Below are positions 1 to 8,927 of a stretch of DNA of 64,000 bases, piece by piece. The stretch comes from Corynebacterium jeikeium. Lineage in GTDB: Bacteria > Actinomycetota > Actinomycetes > Mycobacteriales > Mycobacteriaceae. Made by a program: the position numbers and the translations under genes. The notes beneath the pieces are model-generated. The model was given only the letters and a program-made list of their open reading frames with translations, made no database searches and was not told where the DNA came from. The DNA lies in contig NZ_JFCH01000046.1 of assembly GCF_000738175.1 (NCBI RefSeq), positions 1 to 64,000 of the forward strand, given 5' to 3'. Position 1 is the stretch's first letter. Each line of letters opens with the position of its first letter.

Positions 1-147
1 TGGAGGTTCGACACCTCTTACCCTCAACCAACCGTAAACCGATTCGGGGCCTACACCCACATCACGCGCGACCAGGCTAACTGCCTCGCCTGCCACCACG
101 CGCTCAACAGCAGCATCCTTAACATCCTTCGGAGTCCAACGCGTCAC
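1..147 (-). CDS. Transposase N-terminal (OrfA-like HTH) fragment, partial
   Basis: The first 49 residues of a transposase run off the left edge. The GTG start at 147 is preceded by a good ribosome binding site (GGGAGGT). The sequence begins TRWTPKDVKDAAVERVV and continues with SLVARDVGVGPESVYGWLR, a helix-turn-helix in which the recognition helix ends in the usual YGWL. This is the DNA-binding part typical of IS3/IS911-type OrfA proteins. The catalytic DDE part is not present in the window, so family and activity cannot be judged. Confidence 0.65.
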   Translation of the reverse strand, partial: MTRWTPKDVKDAAVERVVAGEAVSLVARDVGVGPESVYGWLRVRGVEPP

Positions 148-187
148 AACTACCTCCCGGTCGAAGTGGCGCATTCACCCCTTGACA
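1..187 (-). mobile_element. End of an insertion sequence (IS3-like), truncated by the window edge
   Basis: On the minus strand a reading frame with a helix-turn-helix transposase N-terminus begins at 147. About 40 bases before it lies a TG-beginning end, TGTCAAGGGGTGAATGCG, starting near 187. The neighbouring ribonuclease gene loses its family similarity at this same point, which places the IS boundary at roughly 187-195. Assignment to the IS3 type rests on the HTH OrfA-like sequence and the TG terminus. The other end and the catalytic domain lie outside the window. Confidence 0.6.
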
Positions 188-542
188 GCACGCGGTAGTA
201 GTCGCCCTTTTCCTTCGGCAGCAGACCTTCGTAGTTGCCGAAATGCTTGCCGTCGGCCTCCCCGTCGTCCGGCGGGGCATCCTGCAAAATGTCGTCGATC
301 TGCTTTTTGGCCTCCGGTGGGAGGGTGTCAACGGCGCAGGTGTCGGCGTCATTGCTAGAAGCACCAGAAGCCGCACCGCTGTTTCCGCCGTTTCCGTCGG
401 CTCCATCGCCGCCTTGCAGGCCGAACCAACCGGCCGCGACGACTGCCGCGCCGACGATCGGCGTGGCGTATTTGGCCCACTTCTTCGGCACTAGGCCCTG
501 CGAGGGGCTCTGCGAGCGGCCCTGTGAACTTCCCTGAGACAT
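150..542 (-). pseudogene. Membrane-anchored RNase Sa/barnase-like ribonuclease, 3' end cut off by an IS
   Basis: A 130-residue frame has a short polar N-terminus, one hydrophobic segment (about residues 26-42), a Gly/Asp/Ser-rich linker, then CAVDTLPPEAKKQIDDIL (from residue 69) and NYEGLLPKEKGDYYR. This order matches the first half of guanyl-specific ribonucleases of the RNase Sa type (LPPEA, then VLP...GYYHEYTV). The match stops right after GDYYR. The last 13 residues (VLSRGECATSTGR) are encoded by the IS end. The catalytic Glu, Arg and His that follow in the family are missing, so the product should be inactive. Intact homologues are secreted or surface nucleases. An alternative is a short hypothetical gene that only resembles the family. 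Confidence 0.6.
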
Positions 543-552
543 AGGGAAGAGT

Positions 553-2322
553 CTAGAGCACGCGCAGTGGCAGCCGGAGGGCGGCCGGGGCGTCGTCCGG
601 AACGATGGGGTTGTTCGGCTGCACCGGGTTGATGCGGCGGTAGCCCTCGGACTGCGGCGGGCGCGGGTCGGCCTCGCCCTTGTTCGGCCACATGGCGGCA
701 GCACGCTCGGCATTCGCGGTGATGGACAGGGAGGGGTTCACGCCCGGGTTCGCGGTGATGGCGGAACCGTCGGTGATGAACAAGCTTGGGTAGCCCCATG
801 CGCGGTGGTAGGGGTCCACCACGCCGTGTTCAGGCGAGGAGCCGATAACGCAGCCGCCCAGGAAATGCGCGGTCAGCGGGATGTTGGAGACCTCCGACCA
901 CACGCCACCTGCGATTCCCTTCGGCAGAAACTTCGCCAGGATGCGGGTGGCCGTGTTGCCTTCGGGGATCCAGGAGGGGTTTGGCTCGCCGGTACCCTGC
1001 TCGGAGCTCAACATGTTGAACGGGCCGACCTTGCGCAGGAAGGTGCGCAGCGAGTTATCGCGGGTCTGCATCACCAGATTGATGACGGTGCGCTGCGACC
1101 ATTTGCTCAGGTTCACCAGGCGCGGGATAGCCTTGTATTGCAGGAAGACCTGCTTGATGAACTCGAGGAAGCGAGGCTGCAGCTTATCGCCGTCTGTCAT
1201 GAGGGTCTGCAGCAGGCCCATCGCGTTGGAGCCCTTGCCGTAGCGCACCGGCTCGATGTGAGTATCCGGGGCGGGGAAGTAGGAGGAGGTGATGGCCACG
1301 CCCTCGGAGAAATCCATGTCGGGGGAGTAGTCCGAACGGTTCGCACCTAACAGTGCCTCGGAATTCGTGCGGGTGAGGTGCCCCAGCTTGTCCGACAGCT
1401 TCGGCAGGTTGCCGTTGGCCTTCTGGCGGTGCAGCAGGTTCTGGGTGCCCCAAGTGCCCGCGGCGACGACGAGGTTATCGGCGGTGAAGCTGCTGGTCTG
1501 CGGGTTGCGCTTGGTGATCGGCCCGGTCTGCTTGGCCTGCACTGTCCAGGTGGTGCCGTCGAAAGTGATGTCGGTGACGGTGGTGCGGTCGTGGACCTTC
1601 GCCCCGCCCTTTTCAGCCAGGTACAGGTAGTTCTTCAGCAGGGTGTTCTTCGCGCCGTGGCGGCAGCCAGTCATGCACTCGCCGCACTCGTGGCAGGCGG
1701 TGCGGTCGGGGCCAACACCACCGAAGTATGGATCCTTCACAGTCTCACACGGTTTACCTTCGAGCCCGACCTTTTCTCCGAAGAAGACTCCGACGGGTGC
1801 CATGCGGAACGTGTCGCCCACGCCCATCTCCTCGGCAACCTTCTTGGAGTACACATCGGCGGGGGTCATGGTGGGGTTCTCCACCACGCCGAGCATCTTC
1901 TGGGCCTGCTGGTAGTAGGGGGTGAGCTCGTCCTCCCAGTCGGTGATGGTGTTCCACTGCTTGTCGTTGAAGTATGCCTCGCCCGGTTGGTAGAGCGTGT
2001 TCGCGTAGTTCAGCGAGCCGCCGCCCACGCCTGCGCCGGCGAGGATCATCACATCCTTGAGCAGGTGGATGCGCTGGATGCCGTACAGACCGATTTGCGG
2101 CATCCATAGGAAGTCCTTGAGGTGCCAGGAGTTCTTGGCGAACTCTTCGTCCTTGAAGCGGCGGCCAGCCTCGAGGATGCCGACCTTGTAACCCTTCTCC
2201 ACCAGGCGCAGGGCGGTGGTGGAGCCGCCGAAGCCAGAGCCGATGATCAGCACGTCGTAGTGGGTGGAGGAGTTGCCGGTGGCCTGCGATTCAGCCTGCG
2301 GGGTGGCCTGCGAGTCAGTCAT
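553..2322 (-). CDS. GMC-family FAD-dependent oxidoreductase (cholesterol-oxidase-like)
   Basis: A 589-residue flavoprotein. The N-terminal dinucleotide-binding fold is clear (DVLIIGSGFGGS, about residues 23-34), followed by LEAGRRF. The C-terminal GMC_oxred_C region shows GGCVIGSSPEHGVVDP and TDGSAITANPGVNPS near residues 490-550. A cysteine-rich stretch, CHECGECMTGCRHGAKNT, near residue 210 is typical of the actinobacterial ChoD-like branch and could hold an iron-sulfur cluster. The substrate cannot be read from sequence; steroid or alcohol oxidation is the family expectation. The ATG at 2322 has AAGGA upstream. It is divergent from dnaG with about 160 bp between. Confidence 0.85.
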   Translation of the reverse strand: MTDSQATPQAESQATGNSSTHYDVLIIGSGFGGSTTALRLVEKGYKVGILEAGRRFKDEEFAKNSWHLKDFLWMPQIGLYGIQRIHLLKDVMILAGAGVGGGSLNYANTLYQPGEAYFNDKQWNTITDWEDELTPYYQQAQKMLGVVENPTMTPADVYSKKVAEEMGVGDTFRMAPVGVFFGEKVGLEGKPCETVKDPYFGGVGPDRTACHECGECMTGCRHGAKNTLLKNYLYLAEKGGAKVHDRTTVTDITFDGTTWTVQAKQTGPITKRNPQTSSFTADNLVVAAGTWGTQNLLHRQKANGNLPKLSDKLGHLTRTNSEALLGANRSDYSPDMDFSEGVAITSSYFPAPDTHIEPVRYGKGSNAMGLLQTLMTDGDKLQPRFLEFIKQVFLQYKAIPRLVNLSKWSQRTVINLVMQTRDNSLRTFLRKVGPFNMLSSEQGTGEPNPSWIPEGNTATRILAKFLPKGIAGGVWSEVSNIPLTAHFLGGCVIGSSPEHGVVDPYHRAWGYPSLFITDGSAITANPGVNPSLSITANAERAAAMWPNKGEADPRPPQSEGYRRINPVQPNNPIVPDDAPAALRLPLRVL

Positions 2323-2339
2323 GGGAGTGGTCCTTCGTG

Positions 2340-2445
2340 TTATTGCAGTGTGACGTAGATCCTATTTTGAACACGTTAGCGCCCGGTTCTGTCGCGGTGT
2401 GTTGTTTGTAGAAAATAGGTTGTATAGGTTGTGACGGTCGCCGAT
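2340..2445. repeat. Inverted repeat in the dnaG/oxidoreductase intergenic region; possible degenerate copy of the palindromic element
   Basis: CCTATTTT (near 2364) and AAAATAGG (near 2415) form an 8-bp inverted repeat in the divergent promoter region. On the minus strand the sequence between contains GCGCTAACGTGTTCAAAATAG and then CTGCAATAAC. This resembles the core (GCGCTGACCTGC) and right half (CTGCAATAAC) of the palindromic elements listed at 37153 and 57722. The spacing between the two motifs is similar, but the long arms are not clear, so membership is tentative. Confidence 0.25.
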
Positions 2446-2484
2446 CTGGGACTTCCGGGGGACGTCTGGGGGTTGTACTAGCAT

Positions 2485-4476
2485 GTGGCTATGGCTAAGG
2501 GCAGGATTCCGGAGCGGGACATCGAAGCAATTCGAGAGCAGACCCCCATCGAAGAGGTAGTGGGGGAGTATGTGCAGCTCAAACCGGGTGGCGTCGATTC
2601 CATGAAGGGCCTTAGCCCCTTTAAGGACGAAAAGACTCCCTCGTTCCACGTCCGCCCGAACCACGGCTACTTCCACTGTTTTTCCACGGACCAGGGCGGC
2701 GATGTTTTCAAGTTCCTCATGCTGATGGAACACATGTCCTTCCCCGAGGCCGTGGAGGCCTGCGCCGAGCGCATCGGCTACCGCATCAACTACGAGGGCG
2801 GCCGGCCCGGCAACCGGGAGGAGCCCGGCACGCGGCGCAGGTTAGTCGCCGCGAACAAGGCGGCCTTTGAGTTCTACCGCAAGGAATTTCTTGGTGACGC
2901 CGAAGGCGCGGACGTTGCCCGCAACTTCCTGATCGAGCGCGGTTTCACCATGGAACACGCCGAACAATTCGGCTGCGGGTATGCACCAGCCGGATGGGAT
3001 CGGCTGACTAAGCACCTGCAGCAGAAGGGCTTTACGTTCAAGGAGATCGAGGCGGCGGGTCTGGGCCGCATGGGTAAGCGTGGCCCGATCGATAGGTTCC
3101 ACCGCCGCCTCCTGTGGCCGATCCGTTCCGTCAGTGGAGACGTGATCGGCTTCGGTGCCCGCAAGCTCTTCGACGACGACCGTCTGGGCAAGTATCTGAA
3201 CACGCCGGAGACCATGCTGTACAAGAAGTCGAAGGTGTTGTTCGGCATTGACCAGGCGAAGCGGAACATCGTGGCCAAGCACCAGGCTGTGGTGGTGGAG
3301 GGCTACACGGACGTGATGGCCATGCACGCCGCCGGGGTGGATACCGCGGTGGCCGCGTGTGGCACGGCCTTCGGTGCGGAGCACCTGTCGGCCCTGCGGC
3401 GGTTCATGCTGGACGACCAGTTCTTCCGGGGTGAGATCATCTACACCTTCGACGGTGATGAGGCGGGCCAGAAGGCGGCTATGCGTGCCTTCGAGGGTGA
3501 CCAGCAGTTCTCGGGACGGAGCTATGTGACGGTCGCGCCGGGCGGGCAGGATCCGTGCGACGTGCGCATCAAGCGCGGCGATGCAGCCGTGCGCGAACTG
3601 GTGGCCTCCCGCATTCCGATGTTTGAGTTCGTAATCCGCACCCTCATCGCGGACTACGATACGGCCAGCATCGACGGGCGCGTGCACGCCCTGCGGCGCA
3701 TCGTGCCGGTGCTGGCGGGAATTAAGGACGACGCGCTGCGGGACGAATACGCCCGCCAGGCCGCGGGCTGGGTCGGTTGGGATAACCCGAATGACGTGCT
3801 GGATCAGGTACGCAAGGAGGCGCGGAAGTCCGGCGGGCAGCGGCCGAAGTTGGAGTTGAAGACCGGTGCCGGCGCCGGCACGGCTGGTGGCGCAGGTGCC
3901 GCTGGTGCTGGAACGGCAGACGCTGCTGGCGCGGGCAGCGCAGGTGGCCCGAACCTGCACGTGGTCAAGGGCATGGAGCGCCCGAACCCGAACGACGACT
4001 ACCTGGAAGGCCCCCGCGAGGTCATGAAGCTGGCTTTGCAGGAACCTCAGCTGGCCTCCACCATCTTTGACCTCATGCCCCCGGAGAGCTTTGTGCATCC
4101 GACATACGTGGCGATGGCGGAGGCTGTGGCGTCACTAGGAGGGGCGGCGAACAGCGACGGCGGGGCCGGATGGATCGAGAAGATCGCGGCGCAGATGAAG
4201 GACCCGATGGGGGCGGCGGTGGTCTCCGAGCTGGCGGTGGAGGATCTGCATTGCCTGCCGGAGAGGCTGCCGTACTACGCGGATGCGATCATGGCGCGGA
4301 TGCAGGAGCGTTGGGTGGGCAGCGAGATTGCGGACATGAAATCCCGGATGCAGCGCATGCGCCCCGACCTGCAGAAAGAGGAGTATAACGCGCTGTTTGC
4401 GGATGTGATTGCGCTGGAGAAGTATCGCCGCTCGCTACACGAGCGAGCCTCGGACTTCGGCGACTTTACGCGCTAG
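2485..4476 (+). CDS. dnaG: DNA primase
   Basis: A 663-residue primase that makes RNA primers for replication. The order is an N-terminal CHC2-type domain (residues 1-100), the catalytic core with a TOPRIM fold (VVVEGYTDVMAMHAAG near 270, FDGDEAG near 325), an Ala/Gly-rich linker near 455-490, and a C-terminal helicase-binding domain. The zinc site is degenerate: where the family has C-x2-H and C-x2-C, this protein has S44-x2-K47 and C65-x2-T68. The frame begins with GTG at 2485; ATG at 2491 is an equally possible start. The 3' end sits in a hairpin shared with the convergent next gene. Confidence 0.95.
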   Translation: MAMAKGRIPERDIEAIREQTPIEEVVGEYVQLKPGGVDSMKGLSPFKDEKTPSFHVRPNHGYFHCFSTDQGGDVFKFLMLMEHMSFPEAVEACAERIGYRINYEGGRPGNREEPGTRRRLVAANKAAFEFYRKEFLGDAEGADVARNFLIERGFTMEHAEQFGCGYAPAGWDRLTKHLQQKGFTFKEIEAAGLGRMGKRGPIDRFHRRLLWPIRSVSGDVIGFGARKLFDDDRLGKYLNTPETMLYKKSKVLFGIDQAKRNIVAKHQAVVVEGYTDVMAMHAAGVDTAVAACGTAFGAEHLSALRRFMLDDQFFRGEIIYTFDGDEAGQKAAMRAFEGDQQFSGRSYVTVAPGGQDPCDVRIKRGDAAVRELVASRIPMFEFVIRTLIADYDTASIDGRVHALRRIVPVLAGIKDDALRDEYARQAAGWVGWDNPNDVLDQVRKEARKSGGQRPKLELKTGAGAGTAGGAGAAGAGTADAAGAGSAGGPNLHVVKGMERPNPNDDYLEGPREVMKLALQEPQLASTIFDLMPPESFVHPTYVAMAEAVASLGGAANSDGGAGWIEKIAAQMKDPMGAAVVSELAVEDLHCLPERLPYYADAIMARMQERWVGSEIADMKSRMQRMRPDLQKEEYNALFADVIALEKYRRSLHERASDFGDFTR

Positions 4477-4508
4477 CGGGCAGCTCGACGCGCTAGCGCT
4501 TCTTCTTG
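4470..4508. terminator. Bidirectional hairpin terminator between convergent genes
   Basis: GCGCTAGCG (4470-4478) and CGCTAGCGC (4491-4499) form a 9-bp stem with a 12-base loop, followed by TTCTTCTT. The stem contains the dnaG stop codon and abuts the end of the convergent gene at 4493, so it likely serves both. Confidence 0.55.
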
Positions 4509-4804
4509 AAGGGATTCTTCGGCCGGTCGATCTGGTCGTTCGGGTGCTGGTCGTCCGCCTCGACGATGGTGTGCCCCTCGCCCAGGGAATCGCGGGTAGA
4601 GCGGTTCAGATCGCGCACCTCGTGCATGCGCGGTTCCGGATCCAGCCGGTTGGCCAGTGCCTTACGGCCGGAACGCACAACGGCCTTGGTGATGTCCGAG
4701 TTCACTGCGGACTGGTAGCCGCGGCGGATCTGCTCATAGCGGCGACGGCCGGCCTTCGTGCCCATCAGGTAACCCGCGGCGGCTCCGACGACGAGCTGAA
4801 TCAT
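4493..4804 (-). CDS. Small conserved actinobacterial protein with a hydrophobic N-terminus
   Basis: A 103-residue protein. It begins MIQLVVGAAAGYLMGTKAG, a short hydrophobic Gly/Ala-rich segment like those of YtxH-type proteins, and continues as a basic helical region (GRRRYEQIRRGYQSAV). The C-terminus is highly charged and ends FKKKR. The hydrophobic piece suggests loose membrane association with the bulk in the cytoplasm. I do not recognise a function. It is convergent with dnaG and divergent from the mycothiol dehydrogenase gene. Confidence 0.7.
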   Translation of the reverse strand: MIQLVVGAAAGYLMGTKAGRRRYEQIRRGYQSAVNSDITKAVVRSGRKALANRLDPEPRMHEVRDLNRSTRDSLGEGHTIVEADDQHPNDQIDRPKNPFKKKR

Positions 4805-4951
4805 GGTGGCTCCTTGGTTTCTTGCCTTGGTTGCTGCATTAATGCCGTTAGTGCCCCAATCCTACGCGAAGCCCCCGATGGCGCCGAACGGGGTGCTGTG
4901 CCCGCTGCTGGCTGGTTGCCGCTTTTCTGAACCGCCCGTACAGTGGGTGAC

Positions 4952-6052
4952 ATGACTACCACTGTGAAAGCTGTAATTTCCCGTGCAAAGAACGACCCCG
5001 TTGAGCTGACCGACATTGTGATCCCCGATCCGGGCGATAACGATGTGATAGTCCGCATTCAGGCCTGCGGCGTTTGCCACACCGACCTGGCCTACCGCGA
5101 TGGCGGCATTACGGACGACTACCCGTTCCTGCTGGGCCACGAGGCCGCTGGCGTGGTCGAGCAGGTTGGCGACCGCGTGACCCACGTGGAGGTCGGCGAC
5201 TATGTAGTACTGAACTGGCGCGCCGTGTGTGGCCAATGTCGCGCCTGCAAGAAGGGCGAGCCGAAGTACTGCTTCGCTACCCACAATGCGTCGAAGAAGA
5301 TGACCCTCACCGACGGCACCGAGCTGGAGGCCGCCCTGGGCATCGGCGCTTTCGCTGAAAAGACGCTGGTCCACGAAGGACAGTGCACCAAGGTGAACTC
5401 CGACGCCGACCCTGCGGTCGCCGGTCTGCTGGGATGTGGCGTCATGGCCGGTCTCGGTGCCGCAGTGAACACCGGTGAGATCAAGCGCGGCGAGTCCATC
5501 GCCGTGATCGGTGTAGGCGGCGTGGGCATGGCCGCGATTGCCGGTGCAGCCGTTGCGGGTGCGACGAAGATCATTGCTATCGATATTTCTGACGCCAAGC
5601 TTGCCCGCGCAAAGGAAGAGTTCGGCGCTACCCACACGATCAACAGCTCGGGGCTTTCGGATGATGAGCTGGTGGAGAAGGTTCAGGAGATCAACGGTGG
5701 ATTCGGCGTGGACGTCGCGGTGGATGCCGTGGGGCTGCCACAGACGTATAAGCAGGCTTTCTACGTGCGCGACCTGGCTGGCCGCGTGGTGCTGGTGGGT
5801 GTGCCGACTCCGGACATGACCCTGGAGCTGCCATTCCTGGACGTGTTTAGCCACGGTGGTGCGCTGAAGTCCTCTTGGTATGGCGACTGCCTGCCGGAGC
5901 GAGACTTCCCGATGTACGTGGATCTGTACCAGGAGGGCCGCTTCCCGCTGGATCGCTTCGTGGACGAGCGCATCGGAATCGATGGCGTGGAAGATGCCTT
6001 CGAGAAGATGAAGCAGGGCGAGGTTCTGCGCTCCGTGGTGGAGTTTAAGTAG
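4952..6052 (+). CDS. mscR: S-(hydroxymethyl)mycothiol dehydrogenase (formaldehyde detoxification)
   Basis: A 366-residue zinc-dependent medium-chain dehydrogenase that oxidises the formaldehyde-mycothiol adduct and may also reduce S-nitrosomycothiol. The catalytic zinc region is ACGVCHTDL (C39, C42 region) with LGHEAAG downstream. The structural zinc loop has four cysteines ([15 protein letters not shown]). The NAD-binding motif is GVGGVG. Long stretches such as [14 protein letters not shown] and [17 protein letters not shown] match the mycobacterial AdhE2/MscR protein closely. ATG 4952 is preferred over an in-frame GTG at 4943 because it fits the homologue start. The gene is followed by a metallo-hydrolase, the usual partner in mycothiol-producing bacteria. 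Confidence 0.9.
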   Translation: MTTTVKAVISRAKNDPVELTDIVIPDPGDNDVIVRIQACGVCHTDLAYRDGGITDDYPFLLGHEAAGVVEQVGDRVTHVEVGDYVVLNWRAVCGQCRACKKGEPKYCFATHNASKKMTLTDGTELEAALGIGAFAEKTLVHEGQCTKVNSDADPAVAGLLGCGVMAGLGAAVNTGEIKRGESIAVIGVGGVGMAAIAGAAVAGATKIIAIDISDAKLARAKEEFGATHTINSSGLSDDELVEKVQEINGGFGVDVAVDAVGLPQTYKQAFYVRDLAGRVVLVGVPTPDMTLELPFLDVFSHGGALKSSWYGDCLPERDFPMYVDLYQEGRFPLDRFVDERIGIDGVEDAFEKMKQGEVLRSVVEFK

Positions 6053-6064
6053 GCAGGCTGGGGT

Positions 6065-6128
6065 GTAGGCCCGAAGACATTCAGGCCCCAGAAGTATCAG
6101 GCCCGACAGTTATCAGGCCCAAGAGTTA
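6065..6128 (+). repeat. Four tandem 16-bp repeats
   Basis: Four head-to-tail 16-base units fill the mscR-hydrolase gap: GTAGGCCCGAAGACAT, TCAGGCCCCAGAAGTA, TCAGGCCCGACAGTTA and TCAGGCCCAAGAGTTA. The AGGCCC core is invariant and the 3' half drifts. The array ends 11 bases before the ATG of the next gene, immediately before its ribosome binding site. Confidence 0.85.
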
Positions 6129-6139
6129 GAAGAGGAAGC

Positions 6140-6781
6140 ATGAGCGAGCACAAGTTGGAAAACCCGCAGATCGAGCAGTTCGAAACCTCCGGCAAGTTCC
6201 GCCTGGACGGCGGCGAGTGGGACGTGGATAACAACGTCTACCTGCTGGTCAACGATGACAAGTGCATCGTGGTGGATCCGGCGCACGACGCGCAGGCGGT
6301 AATCGACCACGTGGGGGATCGCACCGTCGAGGCGATCCTGCTGACCCACGCGCACAACGACCACTGCGAGCTGGCCCCGGAGCTGGCAGAGAAGTGGGGA
6401 GTGAAGGTCTACCTGCACAAGGACGACCGGATGCTGTGGGAGGAATCCAACGGCGACGCGCCGTTTACCCCGATCGACGTGGAGGATCCGCGCTGGGCGG
6501 ACTGGGGTGTGCGCCTGTACCACACGCCGGGCCACTCGCCGGGCTGCATCGTGGTGGAGGTTCCGGGACAGCATGCGCTGCTGTCCGGGGACACGCTGTT
6601 CAACGGTGGGCCGGGTGCGACGGGGCGGAAGTACTCCAGCTTCCCGACGATTATCGAGTCCCTGCAGTCCACGGTGTTCATCCTGCCGCACGACTTGAAG
6701 GTCTACCCCGGCCACGGTGACACCACCACGGTGGGTGCCGAGGCAGCGCGTATCGAGGAGTACATCGAACGTGGATACTGA
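6140..6781 (+). CDS. Metallo-beta-lactamase-fold hydrolase, MscR partner
   Basis: A 213-residue cytosolic glyoxalase-II-like hydrolase. The metal-binding signature THAHNDHCE (near residue 76) is intact. Further ligands appear in YHTPGHSPG, LSGDTLF and YPGHGD. In mycothiol producers this gene follows mscR and is thought to hydrolyse the thioester formed from the mycothiol adduct; that role is inferred from position and fold. GAAGAGGAAGC provides the ribosome binding site. The stop codon runs into the CsoR operator of the next gene. Confidence 0.8.
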   Translation: MSEHKLENPQIEQFETSGKFRLDGGEWDVDNNVYLLVNDDKCIVVDPAHDAQAVIDHVGDRTVEAILLTHAHNDHCELAPELAEKWGVKVYLHKDDRMLWEESNGDAPFTPIDVEDPRWADWGVRLYHTPGHSPGCIVVEVPGQHALLSGDTLFNGGPGATGRKYSSFPTIIESLQSTVFILPHDLKVYPGHGDTTTVGAEAARIEEYIERGY

Positions 6782-6797
6782 TACCCCCTAAGGGTAT
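6781..6797 (+). promoter_or_regulatory. Putative CsoR operator upstream of copA
   Basis: ATACCCCCTAAGGGTAT is a pseudo-palindrome (ATACCC...GGGTAT) of the TACCC-N5-GGGTA form bound by copper-sensing CsoR repressors. It lies 9 bases before the copA start, and the copA-csoR pair follows. Copper binding to CsoR would release it and induce efflux. The match is by sequence form and context only. Confidence 0.7.
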
Positions 6798-6806
6798 ACT
6801 GGGGGC

Positions 6807-8927
6807 ATGGCTGTAATAGATCTTGACATCACGGGCATGACCTGCGCCTCCTGCGCTAACCGCATCGAAAAGAAGCTGAACAAGCAGGAGGGCGTGACCG
6901 CCACCGTCAACTACGCCACGGAAAAGGCGCACATTGAAACAGGGGAGGGGGCGGCCACCGACGCGGATTCTTACATCGCCATCGTGGAGAAGCTCGGCTA
7001 CGGCGGTAGCGTGCCTAAGCCGGAGAAGCCCGCCGGCGACGACCCGGCCGCCAAGGAGCTGCGCGGTCTGAAGCGCCGCCTGGTGGTTGCCATCGCGTTG
7101 GCCACCCCGGTGATCCTGCTGGCGATGATCCCGCCGCTGCAGTTCGACTATTGGCAGTGGATCAGCTTCGCCCTGGCCACCCCGGTGATCCTGTGGGCGG
7201 GCTGGCCTTTCCACAAGGCCACGTGGGTGAACCTGAAGCACGGCGCGGCGACGATGGATACCCTCATCACCGTCGGCACCTCGGCGGCCTATCTGTGGTC
7301 GCTGTATGCGCTGTTCTTCGGCCACGCGGGCGATCCCGGTATGCGCCACGGCTGGTCCATCCTGAACCACGCGGGCGACCCGATGGGGGACATCTACTTC
7401 GAGGTCGCCGCGGGCGTAGTGACGTTCGTGCTGGCGGGCCGGTACTTTGAGAAGCGCTCCAAGCAGCGCGCCGGGGATGCCATCCGCGCGCTGACGGACA
7501 TGGGCGCCAAGCAGGTCACCGTGCTGCGGGATGGCGCGGAAACGTTGCTCCCCATCGAGCAGCTGCAGATCGGCGACCACTTCCTGGCCCGCCCTGGCGA
7601 GAAGATCGCCACGGATGGCCGCATCCTGGACGGCACGTCCGCCATTGATCAGTCCATGCTCACGGGCGAATCCGTCCCAGTCGACGTCGACCCCGGCGAT
7701 GAGGTCACGGGTGCCACCATCAACACCTCCGGTCGCCTAGTTGTGGAAGCCACCCATGTGGGCGAGCAGACGAAACTCGCGCAGATGGCGAAGCTGATCG
7801 ACGAAGCCCAGTCTGGCAAGGCCGACGTGCAGCGCCTGGCCGATAAGGTCTCCGGCATTTTCGTTCCGGTCGTCATCGTGATTGCGCTGTTAACGCTGCT
7901 GTTCGCGGGCTTCAGCAATGCGGTCGCGGTGCTGATTATCGCGTGCCCTTGCGCCCTTGGTTTAGCGACGCCCACAGCCTTGCTGGTTGGCACGGGCCGT
8001 GGGGCCGAGCAGGGCATTCTGATTCGCGGACCCGAGGTTTTGGAGGGCGCGCACGCCATCACCACCGTTGTGATGGATAAGACTGGCACGGTGACGACCG
8101 GCACCATGCGGGTAGTCGATGTGGAGCCGGCAGGCGGCAATCGCGAGGAGGTTCTGCGCGCCGCTGCGGCGGTGGAAGCGTACTCGGAGCACCCCATTGG
8201 CCGGGCAATTGCAGAGGCCGGCCGGGAGGAGTTCGGCGGCCTGCCGAAGGTCACCGGCTTTAGGAACCTGCCTGGACATGGCGTGGAGGGAACCGTCGAG
8301 GGCCAGGTGATACGGGTTGGCCGTGGGGACGAGGGGGCGTCCACAAATAAGGCAACCACAGTCAAGGTGAGCGCGGATGGGCGAGCGATCGGTACCATCA
8401 GCGTGGCCGATACAGTGCGGCCCACCAGTGCCGAAGCGGTACGGAAGATGCACGACATGGGGTTGAAGACCGTGCTGCTGACCGGTGACAATCAGCAGGT
8501 GGCGGACGCCGTGGCGCGCGAGGTCGGCATCGACGAGGTGATCGCCGGGGTGATGCCGGAGGACAAGGTGGCGCACATCCGCTCGCTGGAGAATGTGGCG
8601 ATGGTTGGTGACGGCGTGAATGACGCGGCGGCGCTGGCGAGCGCGGACCTGGGCATCGCGATGGGCTCGGGTACGGACGCGGCGATTGAGGCGGCGGACA
8701 TCACGGTGATGCGAGACGATCTGCTGGCTGTGGCTGATGCGCTGCGACTGGCACGAAAGACGCTGCGGACGATCAAGATGAACCTGTTCTGGGCGTTTGC
8801 CTACAACGTGGCGGCGATTCCGCTGGCCGCATTCGGGCTGTTGAACCCGATGCTGGCCGGGGCGGCGATGGCGCTATCTAGTGTGTTTGTGGTGAGCAAC
8901 AGTCTGCGGTTGAAAGGATTCAAATAA
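6807..8927 (+). CDS. copA: Copper-translocating P-type ATPase
   Basis: A 706-residue P1B-type ATPase that exports Cu(I) across the membrane. It has one N-terminal heavy-metal-associated domain with GMTCASC (residues 9-15), then membrane helices, the actuator motif LTGES, the ion-binding membrane motif CPC (IIACPCALG, about 379-381), the phosphorylation site DKTGT with D424, and the hinge motif GDGVNDA. CPC together with GMTCxxC points to Cu(I)/Ag(I) rather than zinc. The gene lies 25 bases after the hydrolase stop, under its own CsoR-like site, and its stop overlaps the csoR start by one base. Confidence 0.92.
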   Translation: MAVIDLDITGMTCASCANRIEKKLNKQEGVTATVNYATEKAHIETGEGAATDADSYIAIVEKLGYGGSVPKPEKPAGDDPAAKELRGLKRRLVVAIALATPVILLAMIPPLQFDYWQWISFALATPVILWAGWPFHKATWVNLKHGAATMDTLITVGTSAAYLWSLYALFFGHAGDPGMRHGWSILNHAGDPMGDIYFEVAAGVVTFVLAGRYFEKRSKQRAGDAIRALTDMGAKQVTVLRDGAETLLPIEQLQIGDHFLARPGEKIATDGRILDGTSAIDQSMLTGESVPVDVDPGDEVTGATINTSGRLVVEATHVGEQTKLAQMAKLIDEAQSGKADVQRLADKVSGIFVPVVIVIALLTLLFAGFSNAVAVLIIACPCALGLATPTALLVGTGRGAEQGILIRGPEVLEGAHAITTVVMDKTGTVTTGTMRVVDVEPAGGNREEVLRAAAAVEAYSEHPIGRAIAEAGREEFGGLPKVTGFRNLPGHGVEGTVEGQVIRVGRGDEGASTNKATTVKVSADGRAIGTISVADTVRPTSAEAVRKMHDMGLKTVLLTGDNQQVADAVAREVGIDEVIAGVMPEDKVAHIRSLENVAMVGDGVNDAAALASADLGIAMGSGTDAAIEAADITVMRDDLLAVADALRLARKTLRTIKMNLFWAFAYNVAAIPLAAFGLLNPMLAGAAMALSSVFVVSNSLRLKGFK

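Noticed and set aside
553-2322. Naming the GMC oxidoreductase as a true cholesterol oxidase
   Set aside because: Only family-level motifs are visible; steroid specificity cannot be read from sequence and the neighbourhood has no steroid genes.
2842-4098. A 418-codon frame antisense to dnaG
   Set aside because: Shadow of a highly conserved gene; no family features.
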